From: Psychrobacillus faecigallinarum | Lineage (GTDB): Bacteria > Bacillota > Bacilli > Bacillales_A > Planococcaceae | Reading direction: 5' to 3' | Assembly: GCF_014836595.1 (NCBI RefSeq) | Contig: NZ_JACSQO010000003.1 | Location: 109,319-173,318 of the forward strand | Length of the DNA stretch: 64,000 nucleotides | Shown here: in pieces, positions 8,629 through 16,477 of the stretch | Layout of the letters: every line of letters begins with the position of its first letter | Numbering within the stretch: position 1 is the stretch's first letter | The notes under the pieces: generated by a model | Database searches by the model: none | Seen by the model: the letters and a program-made list of their open reading frames with translations, nothing else | Told to the model about the DNA's origin: nothing | Position numbers and translations under genes: made by a program

Positions 8629-9747
8629 ATGTCCAAAACTCACATTAATACACAATTAGTTCAATTAGGTAATCATTGTGATCCAAAAACTGGAGCAGTT
8701 AACCCTCCTATCTATTTATCCACAGCCTATAAACATCATGGTCTTGGCCAATCTACCGGCTATGACTATACTCGAACTAAAAACCCTACACGTGCTATTT
8801 TAGAGGAGGGAATAGCCAAGCTAGAGCAAGGCGATACAGGATTTGCCTGTAGTTCGGGAATGGCAGCCATTCAATTGGTCCTTTCCCTTTTCCGTTCAGG
8901 TAATGAATTGATTGCCCCAGAGGACTTATATGGAGGTACTTATCGCCTTTTCAATCAATATTCTGAGTCCTATAATATTAGGACTATTTATAGTAAATTT
9001 ACCTCTTACGTAGAGGTGGAATCTCTTATCAGCAAAAATACGAAGGCAATCTTTCTTGAAACACCTACTAATCCGTTAATGCAAGAGATTGATATTCAGC
9101 TATACGCGGAGTTAGCTAAGAAGCATGAGTTACTCTTAATTGTGGATAATACCTTCTTAACTCCTTTTTTACAGAGGCCAATAGAACTTGGCGCAGACAT
9201 TGTCATACATAGTGCTACTAAATATATCGGAGGTCACAATGATGTACTGGCTGGGTTGGTTGTATCCAAAGGCGTTAAATTGAGCGAGAAATTACAGGCT
9301 AGCCATAACGCAGCAGGTGCAGTCCTTTCACCATTTGATTCATGGCTGTTGATACGTGGGTTAAAAACTCTCCATCTAAGAATGAAACAGCATGAAGCAA
9401 ATGCAAAGAAGTTAGTAAAATTTTTAGAGCAAGAACATTTAATAAAAGATGTTCTCTATGCAGGCAAGGGTGGCATGCTCTCCTTCCGCCTTCAAAGAAG
9501 CGAACTGGTTGGTCCTTTTTTAGAAAAGCTAAAGTTAATCATATTTGCTGAAAGTCTTGGTGGTGTGGAAAGCTTCATTACTTACCCTGCCACTCAGACA
9601 CACGCAGATATACCAGAATCTGAACGAATTGCCCGGGGAGTAGATAATAGTTTATTAAGGTTTTCTGTTGGTATTGAGGAAGCGGAAGATTTAATCAATG
9701 ACTTAAAGCAAGTATTTGAAGCTTTAGAGAAGGAGGTTATTGTTTAA
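8629..9747 (+). CDS. metI: Cystathionine gamma-synthase / O-acetylhomoserine thiolyase
   Basis: A 372-residue PLP enzyme of the Cys/Met metabolism family, cytoplasmic. It joins an activated homoserine with cysteine (or sulfide) in methionine synthesis. Visible signatures are PIYLSTAYKHHG, YDYTRTKNPTR, SSGMAAIQ, ETPTNPLMQEIDI, VDNTF and the PLP-lysine site HSATKYIGGHND (Lys near 197), with C-terminal SLGGVESFITYPATQTH. Length and these blocks match B. subtilis MetI closely. It is the first gene behind the SAM riboswitch, and its stop codon overlaps the ATG of the next gene by one base, so the operon is translationally coupled and repressed by SAM. Confidence 0.93.
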   Translation: MSKTHINTQLVQLGNHCDPKTGAVNPPIYLSTAYKHHGLGQSTGYDYTRTKNPTRAILEEGIAKLEQGDTGFACSSGMAAIQLVLSLFRSGNELIAPEDLYGGTYRLFNQYSESYNIRTIYSKFTSYVEVESLISKNTKAIFLETPTNPLMQEIDIQLYAELAKKHELLLIVDNTFLTPFLQRPIELGADIVIHSATKYIGGHNDVLAGLVVSKGVKLSEKLQASHNAAGAVLSPFDSWLLIRGLKTLHLRMKQHEANAKKLVKFLEQEHLIKDVLYAGKGGMLSFRLQRSELVGPFLEKLKLIIFAESLGGVESFITYPATQTHADIPESERIARGVDNSLLRFSVGIEEAEDLINDLKQVFEALEKEVIV

Positions 9748-10939
9748 TGGAATCTATTCATCAACAACTTGAAACTAGTTTAATTACTGCTTCAACTCGA
9801 GGTGATTATGAAAGAAGAACCGGTGCTGTGAATGTTCCAATCTATTTATCTTCTACCTTCCATCAGGAAAGTTTGGATAGCTTCGGCCCATTTGATTATA
9901 GTCGCTCTGGTAATCCAACCAGAGAAGCATTAGAAAAACCATAGCAGAGCTAGAGGGTGGTACGCGAGGATTTGCTTTCGCTTCTGGTCTGGCAGCGATA
10001 TCAACCTCTTTAATGCTGTTATCTGTCGGAGACCATATAATCATGACGGAGGACGTTTATGGTGGCACCTTTCGCTTTGTGACAGAGGTTTTACCTCGCT
10101 TTGGAATAGAGCATTCTTTTGTTAACCTTTCTAATTTAGATGCTGTTGAGCAGGCAATTCAGTCCAATACCAAATTAATATATATAGAAACTCCCTCAAA
10201 TCCGAGAGTAGGTATAACTGATATTGTCGGTATTGTAGACATAGCTAAAGCCAATAATTGTCTAACCTTTTTAGACAATACCTTCATGACACCACTCTAC
10301 CAAAGGCCGCTCGAATTAGGTGTAGATGTTGTTTTGCATAGTGCAACTAAGTTCTTGTCTGGACATAGTGATATCATTGCCGGCCTTGCTGTTACAAAGG
10401 ATGAGTTGCTTGGTAGCAAGCTAGGTTTTCTTCAAAATTCCTTTGGAGCCATACTGGGTGCCCAAGATTCCTATACACTCATACGGGGCATTAAAACAAC
10501 TAGTGTGCGCTTCGAAAAGTCTACGGAGACGGCTATTAGTTTGGTCAATTATCTAGTGAATCACCCATTAGTGGAGGAAGTATTCTATCCTGGATTACCA
10601 TCTCATCCAGGACATGAAATTCATAAAAAACAGGCGGCCAGCTCTGGCGCTATATTTTCCTTTCGTTTGCCAGGCAAGGCAGCTACAAAAATATTTGTTG
10701 AAAATCTAAGAATACCTGTTTTTGCAGTAAGTTTGGGTGGAGTAGAATCTATTCTCTCCTACCCTACTACTATGTCCCATGCAGCAATGCCTAAGGAGGA
10801 ACGAGAAAAGCGTGGAATTACTGATGGACTGCTTCGCTTTTCGGTTGGGCTTGAACATGTGGATGATCTGTTAGCAGACTTTGAACAATCATTGGAAATA
10901 GTTACTACACATTATAAAGAAAGTAGGAGTTTAATATGA
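9747..10939 (+). pseudogene. metC: Cystathionine beta-lyase metC, frameshifted
   Basis: Two frames together spell a full-length (~397 residue) beta-lyase. Frame 1 (9747-9944) reads to NPTREALEKP then stop; the next frame resumes with ELEGGTRGFAFASGLAAIS and continues to 10939. The break is at an A5 run (9934-9938): one extra A would give ALEKTIAELEGG and a continuous frame. The second part retains VYGGTFRF, ETPSNP, the PLP-lysine site HSATKFLSGHSD and SLGGVESILSYP. As written, the protein would be truncated at 65 residues. A homopolymer sequencing error is as likely as a true mutation. The stop overlaps the next gene's ATG (ATGA), so the operon design is intact. Confidence 0.85.
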
Positions 10940-12042
10940 CCAATCAATTACTAGTAAAAGCACCCTTCAAAGCAGATCATGTAGGAAGTTTCTTAAGACC
11001 AGAACGCTTAAAAAAAGCGCGAGCTCAATTTGAAGAGAAAGAGATAACATTAGAACTGCTAACTCAGATTGAAAATGAAGAAATTATTAAACTGGTTGAA
11101 GAACAGAAAGAAGCTGGGTTACTTTCCATTACAGACGGCGAATTCCGTCGTAAATGGTGGCATTTCGATTTCTTAGGAGGACTAGATGGTGTAGAGTTTT
11201 ATGAACCCGATAAAGGCTTGTCCTTTAAGGGAGTCCAAACAAAAGCTCATGGCATTAAAGTAACAGGAAAAATTGGCTTTAGCACTCACTATATGATAGA
11301 GCATTTCAAGTTCTTAAAAGAAGTTGCAGGTGATGCTGTAGTAAAATTCACTATCCCAAGCCCGAATATGCTTTATTATAGAGCAGCATTTGAGGAAGGT
11401 GTGTATAACAACGATGAGGAAATATTCGCCGACTTAATCACAGCTTATCAAGGTTTTATCCAAGCATTATACGATGAAGGCTGTCGTTATCTACAAATCG
11501 ATGATACTTCCTGGGCAACCTCCTTTTCCGAGGAAGGTATTGCTTCTTTGAAAGAAAAAGGATTGTCATTAGAGCAAGCCTTGTCCTTTTCCGCACGAGC
11601 TATTAATGAGTCTATTTCAAAAAGACCTGCCGATATGCTAGTGACAATGCATATTTGTCGAGGAAATTTCCGCTCCACGTATATTACGAGCGGCAGCTAT
11701 GAATTAGTATCAGAAACTATATTCGGTGGATTAGATGTGGATGGATTATTTTTAGAATTTGATGATGATCGTTCAGGTGGCTTTGAGCCATTGCGTCATG
11801 TTAACAGAAAAGACCTTTACATCGTGTTAGGGCTGATCACCTCTAAGCACGGCGAACTCGAGGAAGAGGATTTAGTTAAAGCTAGAATAGAAGAGGCATC
11901 CAAATACGTACCAATTGAACAGCTTTGCTTGAGCCCTCAATGTGGGTTCTCCTCTACCGAGGAAGGCAACTTATTAACAGAAGATGAACAATGGGCAAAA
12001 ATTCGCCATGTGGTGAAAATAGCACAGGATGTTTGGAAATAA
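10936..12042 (+). CDS. Cobalamin-independent methionine synthase C-terminal-type methyltransferase (YxjG/YxjH family)
   Basis: A 368-residue TIM-barrel protein matching the C-terminal catalytic half of MetE. It starts with FKADHVGSFLRP and contains DGEFRRKWWHFDFLGGLDG, GCRYLQIDDTSWA, MHICRGNFRS (candidate zinc ligands His239 and Cys241), LFLEFDDDRSGGFEPL and LSPQCGFSSTEEGN (third ligand Cys336). The folate-binding N-terminal half of MetE is absent, as in B. subtilis YxjG/YxjH, so the methyl donor is uncertain. It is the third gene of the SAM-riboswitch operon and overlaps metC by four bases. A role in homocysteine methylation or methionine salvage is inferred from family and context. Confidence 0.88.
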   Translation: MTNQLLVKAPFKADHVGSFLRPERLKKARAQFEEKEITLELLTQIENEEIIKLVEEQKEAGLLSITDGEFRRKWWHFDFLGGLDGVEFYEPDKGLSFKGVQTKAHGIKVTGKIGFSTHYMIEHFKFLKEVAGDAVVKFTIPSPNMLYYRAAFEEGVYNNDEEIFADLITAYQGFIQALYDEGCRYLQIDDTSWATSFSEEGIASLKEKGLSLEQALSFSARAINESISKRPADMLVTMHICRGNFRSTYITSGSYELVSETIFGGLDVDGLFLEFDDDRSGGFEPLRHVNRKDLYIVLGLITSKHGELEEEDLVKARIEEASKYVPIEQLCLSPQCGFSSTEEGNLLTEDEQWAKIRHVVKIAQDVWK

Positions 12043-12074
12043 GTATCCACATGTGGATAACAAAAAAATTAAGC

Positions 12075-12145
12075 GAGGTTGGTTGGACTAATGTCCGGCT
12101 AACCTCTTTTAACTAAAATGAACCTTCCTTAAAGAAGGTTTTTAC
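12075..12145 (+). terminator. Two successive hairpin terminators after the met operon
   Basis: First hairpin: GAGGTTGGTTGGAC pairs with GTCCGGCTAACCTC (12075-12106), followed by TTTT. Second hairpin: AACCTTC pairs with GAAGGTT (12121-12140), followed by a T-rich stretch. Confidence 0.75.
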
Positions 12146-12203
12146 TTTATTTGTTGGGGTAATTATAGAGTAAGACGTTAACTTCTTTAAGGAGGAATGT
12201 ATG

Positions 12204-12506
12204 ATGAGTAAACAAGCTTATGAATATACAACAGATGAAATTGTAGAGGAAACTGGAGATTATATTTGTGAATCTGGTGTAACTAGAACATTAGAAGAAG
12301 GTTCGAAGTTTCCATCATGTCCCGATACAGAAGTAGTTACTTATTGGAAGCGCGCTAATAGTCATTCTCACGCTTCTGGTCAGGAAGTTTTAGAATCTGG
12401 TCGGTATGTAGACGAAGATGGAGATGAAGCACTTCTGGAGGCTGGAGCAATTTTCCCAAACTGCCCTAAATCCGGTGTTCCTACAACTTGGTCACACGCT
12501 GGATAA
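12204..12506 (+). CDS. Small protein with two tandem G-x-Y...FPxCP...TxW repeats
   Basis: About 100 residues, preceded by AAGGAGG. The start is one of two adjacent ATG codons (12201 or 12204), the second giving slightly better spacing. It consists of two halves: GDYICESGVTRTLEEGSKFPSCP ending in TYW, and GRYVDEDGDEALLEAGAIFPNCP ending in TTW. The Gly, Tyr, Phe-Pro-x-Cys-Pro and Trp positions are conserved between halves while the first-half CICES-like Cys is lost in the second. It resembles the small YjzC-like or zinc-ribbon-like proteins common in Bacillus, but the function is unknown. It has its own terminator. Confidence 0.72.
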   Translation: MSKQAYEYTTDEIVEETGDYICESGVTRTLEEGSKFPSCPDTEVVTYWKRANSHSHASGQEVLESGRYVDEDGDEALLEAGAIFPNCPKSGVPTTWSHAG

Positions 12507-12512
12507 CCAATG

Positions 12513-12555
12513 AGCTGATACTAGTCTTTTAATAGACAAGTATCAGCTTTATATT
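12513..12555. terminator. Bidirectional terminator between convergent small genes
   Basis: AGCTGATAC with GTATCAGCT, extended inside by AGTCT and AGAC, with T-rich flanks on both sides. It lies between the 12204 gene and the minus-strand 59-residue protein, whose stop codon abuts it. Confidence 0.75.
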
Positions 12556-12733
12556 ATTTCAAATCATTCCAGTAGCTTTGAGCTTGCACTTCCTTCTCCT
12601 GCTGGTTCTTCCTTCTAGCTTCTTCAGAGATTAACAAAGACTCATTGATGCCATTTTTTACACCCCACTTAATAACGAAATATAATAGGATAGAAACACC
12701 CAATATCCAAAGTAGCAATTGCCCTGTAGTCAT
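12554..12733 (-). CDS. Small single-pass membrane protein, 59 residues
   Basis: This short gene reads MTTGQLLLWILGVSILLYF, a single membrane segment (about residues 5-25), followed by a basic and then charged, probably helical tail ending QSYWNDLK. The ribosome site AAGGTGA is 6 bases upstream of the ATG at 12731-12733. It lies 21 bases downstream of the DUF3169-like gene on the same strand, so it is probably the third gene of the Xre/DUF3169 unit. No family is recognised. The good ribosome site, spacing and transmembrane-plus-charged-tail design make it likely to be real. Confidence 0.65.
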   Translation of the reverse strand: MTTGQLLLWILGVSILLYFVIKWGVKNGINESLLISEEARRKNQQEKEVQAQSYWNDLK

Positions 12734-12754
12734 TTAATTCACCTTATTCTCCAT

Positions 12755-13456
12755 TTATTTGTTTCGTACAACAACTAGATAGCTTGTATTAACAACCAAC
12801 ATGACTAAGCACATCAATGTAATAGAAAACATTTGAGATTGCTCACTAAAGAAAGAAAATGCTACAGCTAAAATAATACTTATGAGCATGAAAAGGTTAA
12901 ATAGCTGATGAGCCCTGTAGAGACCTTGTAATGTGACATATTTCTCTCCATCATCCATAGATTCCATAAACTTATTTTCATAATCCTTTGCAGTAACACT
13001 CGGAAGGTTTCTTTCTGGGTAAATCTTTCTTACGAGATTTATACCAAAAATGGAAATGATACTGCTAGCAATAAACAAGAGAATAAATCCAATTTGAAGG
13101 ATTGAATTATTCGACATAAGAATAGATATCGCTACAGCTAAGATTGACAGAATCAAAGATGTATTAGCTGTTATATTCAAATCAGCGAATTTTTTGTACT
13201 TAAATTCTTCCATCAAATCCTCTTGCTCTCCAACAAACTTTTGAGCATTAACTTTTTTCAACTTTTTGATTAATAGCAGACTAGTCACTAACAAAATAAA
13301 GAGAATGGCTAAAACAATATATAATAATATATTTACTGGCTGTGCCCATGCTTCATCTATCTTATTTTTACCCATCATTATAGCAAGTGTGATAGTAAAG
13401 CCAGTTAATCCTCCAAGCAGTAAGCTAATAATAGTTGTAATTACCTTTTTCATCAT
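12755..13456 (-). CDS. DUF3169-like membrane protein
   Basis: 233 residues with about six membrane segments in three hairpins (near 5-28, 40-62, 98-115, 120-142, 182-202 and 208-228) and a charged central region after helix two. This arrangement, next to a ~66-residue Xre regulator, matches the DUF3169 membrane protein/regulator pairs seen in Bacilli; the biochemical role is unknown. The start ATG (13454-13456) overlaps the regulator stop codon as ATGA, with GGGGAGGA upstream, so the two are translationally coupled. Confidence 0.78.
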   Translation of the reverse strand: MMKKVITTIISLLLGGLTGFTITLAIMMGKNKIDEAWAQPVNILLYIVLAILFILLVTSLLLIKKLKKVNAQKFVGEQEDLMEEFKYKKFADLNITANTSLILSILAVAISILMSNNSILQIGFILLFIASSIISIFGINLVRKIYPERNLPSVTAKDYENKFMESMDDGEKYVTLQGLYRAHQLFNLFMLISIILAVAFSFFSEQSQMFSITLMCLVMLVVNTSYLVVVRNK

Positions 13457-13653
13457 TCATCCTCCCCTATCAAAAAGACATTTTCTACAGACTCATTAAA
13501 AATTCTTGCTATTCTCACAGCAATCAAAATAGATGGCATATATTCTTCACGTTCAATCAAGCTAATCGTTTGTCTAGAAATTTTAGCTAATTTGGCTAGC
13601 TCGGTTTGATTGAGCCCCTCTCTCGCTCGCAATTCTTTTAAGCGACTTTTCAC
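13453..13653 (-). CDS. Small Xre-family helix-turn-helix regulator
   Basis: 66 residues starting at GTG 13653, chosen because AAGGAGGAGG lies about 8 bases upstream and the family is normally 65-70 residues; the longer frame to 13716 has no ribosome site. It is essentially one HTH_3 domain: LKELRAREGLNQTELAKLA, then ISRQTISLIEREEYMPS and LIAVRIARIFNESVENVF. A perfect 14-bp inverted repeat lies just upstream across the promoter, the likely autoregulatory site. It probably controls itself, the DUF3169-like membrane protein and the following small protein. Confidence 0.85.
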   Translation of the reverse strand: MKSRLKELRAREGLNQTELAKLAKISRQTISLIEREEYMPSILIAVRIARIFNESVENVFLIGEDE

Positions 13654-13687
13654 AATAATCGCCTCCTCCTTTTTAATATATATAATA

Positions 13688-13725
13688 ATAGTCATTTTGA
13701 CAACTATAACCGTCAAAATGACTAT
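13688..13725. promoter_or_regulatory. Perfect inverted repeat, likely operator of the Xre regulator
   Basis: ATAGTCATTTTGAC (13688-13701) and GTCAAAATGACTAT (13712-13725) are exact inverted copies separated by 10 bases. On the minus strand the repeat contains TTGACG and TTGTCA, usable as -35 boxes, and is followed by TATTATTATATATATT. Binding here would block the promoter of the Xre gene. Confidence 0.75.
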
Positions 13726-13747
13726 GATAATTTATAATATTTAATTT

Positions 13748-13784
13748 AAAAGGAGGTCGCACTAAAAGCATGCGCCTCCTTTAT
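13748..13784 (-). terminator. Terminator of the HAD phosphatase gene
   Basis: AAAGGAGG and CCTCCTTT pair around a GCGCATGC-containing inner stem, with TTTT following on the minus strand, about 13 bases after the HAD stop codon. Confidence 0.65.
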
Positions 13785-13796
13785 TCTTAAAGTCAC

Positions 13797-14546
13797 TTAT
13801 AAATCTCTTGCAATATCTTTAAGCTTATTTATAACTAGCTCTTCCTCGTTTGCCACATGAGAACTAGCAATTGTAATAAGCTCTGCATAGTCTCCTATAC
13901 AGACTGAGCTTTGTGCTTGAAGAAACATAGATACATCGTTTGCGTCGTTTCCAAATGCTATAAACTGCTTGCTCTGTACTCCAAGCTTTTGTAATCCATT
14001 CCATTTATCAACACCCAACGGACTTATATCTAAAATCATTTCGAGTCCATGGTTATAAATCACAACTGGGAGTTCTTGGAGTTCCTTTAGTAGGCTTTCT
14101 TGATCATCGCTATGTAATATGACTACTTTTACTATTTCGTTTAACTTATGTAATTCCAATTTTTTAGCTTGTTGCTTTGGATCCAAATTCCTTTTTATAG
14201 GATGGTTTTCGTCACCTGTGTAAGCGTAGTCCCATTCGCTATCTACTAGGAACTCTGCTTTATATTTTCCTAGAAGCTGTATAATTTTATCAGAGGTTTG
14301 CTTGTCAAAATGAGTGCTTGATATAATTCGTCCCTCATTCGCTACAAATGCTCCGTTACCTCCAATCATCGGTAGCTGATGAAAGTGTTTAGGGAGAATA
14401 GGCAATAGATCACGAATCGGTCTTGCAGAGGCTAGAATTACTTCATGCCCCATTGCCCCTAAATCTTCTAATGCTTCCACCATCGCATGAGTTAAGGGCT
14501 TCCCATGAAAACAAATTGTTCCATCCAAATCAAAAACAAACTTCAT
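13797..14546 (-). CDS. Cof-type HAD phosphatase
   Basis: 249 residues from the ATG at 14546, chosen because GAGGAGGG lies 8 bases upstream and it places the HAD motif at the very start, MKFVFDLDGTICFHG. Motif II is LASARP, the Cof cap domain follows, and motif III/IV is seen as DKWNGLQKLG and FIAFGNDANDVSMF. The family dephosphorylates small phosphorylated metabolites such as sugar phosphates or flavins; the substrate cannot be predicted. It is divergent from the Crp/Fnr-type gene, only 81 bases between starts, which share the intergenic region. Confidence 0.85.
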   Translation of the reverse strand: MKFVFDLDGTICFHGKPLTHAMVEALEDLGAMGHEVILASARPIRDLLPILPKHFHQLPMIGGNGAFVANEGRIISSTHFDKQTSDKIIQLLGKYKAEFLVDSEWDYAYTGDENHPIKRNLDPKQQAKKLELHKLNEIVKVVILHSDDQESLLKELQELPVVIYNHGLEMILDISPLGVDKWNGLQKLGVQSKQFIAFGNDANDVSMFLQAQSSVCIGDYAELITIASSHVANEEELVINKLKDIARDL

Positions 14547-14600
14547 CCATATCCCTCCTCTTATAAAATAATCATAACAATTTGCTATATAATAAAAAAA

Positions 14601-14612
14601 GGACATATGTCC
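14601..14612. promoter_or_regulatory. Palindrome GGACATATGTCC ahead of the Crp/Fnr-type gene
   Basis: A perfect 12-bp palindrome between a TATAAT-like box (about 14588-14593) and the ribosome site of the regulator. Its position suits an autoregulatory operator; this is inference. Confidence 0.4.
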
Positions 14613-14627
14613 GAAAAGGAGAAAAAG

Positions 14628-15320
14628 ATGAAGATTATTCAAACCCCAACAATCATTAGCCAGTATCTATCTCAATTTAATATTCAGGAGAAAATTACCT
14701 CTCCCCAAAATCTCTCTTTTCAGCTACGTTACTATAATCCAGGTGAAACTATACTTAAAGAAGGAAATGAATTGGATGGAATATATTTTCAGGTAACCGG
14801 GAGAACAAAGGTAACCTCTAGTATAGAAACAGGAAAATCGCTGTTATTACGCTTTTGTCATCCTCATGCAATTTTTGGTGACATAGAGCTCTTGCAAAAG
14901 ATAGAAATACAGTCACAGGTAGAGGCAGTAGAAGAAACCTCTTTATTATTTTTAGACAAGTTATCAGTAGAATTATATTTAATGAAGGATCCTTTATTTT
15001 TAGGGGAGCTATCTAAGCATTTATCCTATAAATTGCAAACCTGTACTACAGCATCTCGCGTAAACTTGTTGGCCACAGTGGAAGCCAGATTTGCAAGCTA
15101 CTTATTAACTACTCGAGATATCCATAACCACTTTGGCAAAGAAATAACGACAAACCAAACAGAGGAAATTGCCTCTCTCATCGGAACGACTCATCGACAC
15201 TTAAATCGAATAATCCTTTCATTTTTAAAGAAGAAAATAATTAAAAAAGAAAAGAAAATATTAATTGTGTTGGATTGGGGATTTTTAGAAGAGCTTTCTA
15301 ATGGTGTTAGATATGAATGA
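14628..15320 (+). CDS. Crp/Fnr-family transcriptional regulator (YeiL-like)
   Basis: 230 residues from the ATG at 14628, selected for AAAGGAG 6 bases upstream. Residues ~25-135 form a cyclic-nucleotide-binding-type beta barrel (LRYYNPGETILKEGNELDGIYF, GRTKVTS, LLLRFCHPHAIFGDIELL), followed by a dimer helix and a C-terminal winged helix (TNQTEEIASLIGTTHRHLNRII) at ~180-215. It lacks the Cys cluster typical of oxygen-sensing FNR, with only isolated Cys residues. The overall make-up resembles YeiL-type regulators. Targets are unknown; its divergent neighbour, the HAD phosphatase, is the obvious candidate. Confidence 0.82.
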   Translation: MKIIQTPTIISQYLSQFNIQEKITSPQNLSFQLRYYNPGETILKEGNELDGIYFQVTGRTKVTSSIETGKSLLLRFCHPHAIFGDIELLQKIEIQSQVEAVEETSLLFLDKLSVELYLMKDPLFLGELSKHLSYKLQTCTTASRVNLLATVEARFASYLLTTRDIHNHFGKEITTNQTEEIASLIGTTHRHLNRIILSFLKKKIIKKEKKILIVLDWGFLEELSNGVRYE

Positions 15321-15344
15321 GGGGATAGTCTAACGCCCCCCTCT

Positions 15345-15680
15345 TTAGACTATATGTTTAATGTAAGTAACAACGATGTCTTGTATGTATAAAAAGAATA
15401 ACCATCCTGCTATCCCTAACAAAATAGATATAAAAAGATGAAGAGAATTTTGTAAGGCCAAATATACAATAAGTAACATTACCGCGGTAGCTGGGAAACC
15501 CCATAACACGCCCAAGGCAAACTTACTCAAGACGGGGGATTGTTCTCCTTGAACATACAACCAGATAATACTTAGTAAGCTCACTAGAGGCAATGCTGCA
15601 ATAATACCTCCATATGTAGGAAATCTCCTCGAAATCTCCGTTACAATCGCTATTATAATGGCAGAAATAACGACTTTCAT
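15345..15680 (-). CDS. DUF3147-type small membrane protein
   Basis: 111 residues from ATG at 15680 (or 115 from ATG at 15692). The 15680 start is coupled to the upstream MarR-type gene as TAATG. It has four hydrophobic segments, beginning MKVVISAIIIAIVTEISRRF then TYGGIIAALPLVSLLSIIWLY, a Gly/Pro-rich pattern typical of the DUF3147 family. Function unknown. Coupling to the MarR-type regulator suggests that it is under that regulator's control. Confidence 0.8.
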   Translation of the reverse strand: MKVVISAIIIAIVTEISRRFPTYGGIIAALPLVSLLSIIWLYVQGEQSPVLSKFALGVLWGFPATAVMLLIVYLALQNSLHLFISILLGIAGWLFFLYIQDIVVTYIKHIV

Positions 15681-16099
15681 TATAACGTACATTTTTTAGC
15701 TACCTCACTTAAGGTCTTGAATGCTTTCTCAATTATTATTTGTTCTTCCTTAGAAAGCTGTTCTACTATTTTCTTTAATTTTTCATCATCCAGGCTTGTA
15801 TTTCGATATAAAACATTTGACCCTAGCTCGGTTAAGCGTAATATGACCCTTCTATGGTCCTCTCCACTCTTCTCTTTTATTATATATTTTTTGTCTATTA
15901 GTCTTTTCACATGTTCTGAGGCAGTATTATGCGATATTTGTAAAACCATTGCCACTTCATTTATGCCGGTATTCGGTTGTTTATCTATAAGCTGAAGTAT
16001 TCGTACTGCTTGATGAGTTATTTTATCCACATGTGGATAATGTAAATAAAAATAAATGTCTGTCCAATACTGATTCAATTGATTGACTTGAATGCTCAT
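15680..16099 (-). CDS. MarR-family transcriptional regulator
   Basis: 139 residues with a MarR-type winged helix: GINEVAMVLQISHNTASEHVKRLIDKKYI (~60-90) and the wing EDHRRVILRLTELG, with helical dimerisation ends. The ribosome site AGGAGG is directly upstream. A perfect inverted repeat overlaps the promoter just ahead of the start, the likely operator. It is coupled to the DUF3147 protein downstream, and a related sequence lies upstream of the divergent AEC permease gene, which may be a second target. The ligand is unknown. Confidence 0.85.
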   Translation of the reverse strand: MSIQVNQLNQYWTDIYFYLHYPHVDKITHQAVRILQLIDKQPNTGINEVAMVLQISHNTASEHVKRLIDKKYIIKEKSGEDHRRVILRLTELGSNVLYRNTSLDDEKLKKIVEQLSKEEQIIIEKAFKTLSEVAKKCTL

Positions 16100-16113
16100 T
16101 TTTTACCTCCTTT

Positions 16114-16134
16114 TATATCGTATATTACGATATA
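16114..16134. promoter_or_regulatory. Likely MarR operator
   Basis: TATATCGTA (16114-16122) and TACGATATA (16126-16134) are exact inverted copies separated by 3 bases, 15 bases ahead of the MarR start. A related imperfect site, TATATTACGGATATCG, is at about 16377-16392 on the AEC permease side. Confidence 0.7.
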
Positions 16135-16411
16135 AATTTAACATAAGAATAACAAAAGAACAAGTTCCTATATCTTACCTGACAAGCGAACGGGAAATTT
16201 CAGGAAGCAGCTCTCATGACTATAGCTTTTCTATTTCAACTCGATTGCAAGAGACTGAGCTTAGAAACACTTGTAAAATGATAAACTTTTCGATTTCTAA
16301 AAGCTTAGCTAAAGAAAACCTGGCTCCCCATCATTTAATTATTTCAGAAAAAAGATTCAACAAATGATATAGTTTTATATATTACGGATATCGAACTTAT
16401 TTATAATTTTT
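16135..16411. other. Gene-free stretch between marR-like and AEC genes
   Basis: Short frames here have no ribosome site or recognisable domain. The only structure seen is the operator-like sequence near 16377-16392. Confidence 0.5.
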
Positions 16412-16458
16412 TTATTACTATTGTTACAGGTGCCTGGCACCTGTAACAATAGTAATAA
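16412..16458. repeat. GGTGCC palindromic repeat, copy 1 (23-bp arms)
   Basis: Arms 16412-16434 and 16436-16458 are perfectly complementary around a single central T. The core is CAGGTGCCTGGCACCTG and the outer arms are TTATTACTATTGTTA-like. It lies 20 bases before the AEC start codon. Confidence 0.9.
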
Positions 16459-16477
16459 TATTTGGGGTGATAATAGA

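Noticed and set aside
16023..16040. TTATCCACATGTGGATAA, two head-to-head perfect DnaA boxes, with a near copy at 12044-12059
   Set aside because: Considered as an origin or DnaA cluster, but there are only isolated pairs, one inside the marR coding region, with no AT-rich unwinding element or dnaA/dnaN nearby.
16092..16367. A 91-residue plus-strand frame
   Set aside because: It overlaps the MarR ribosome site and operator, has no ribosome site of its own and no recognisable protein pattern.
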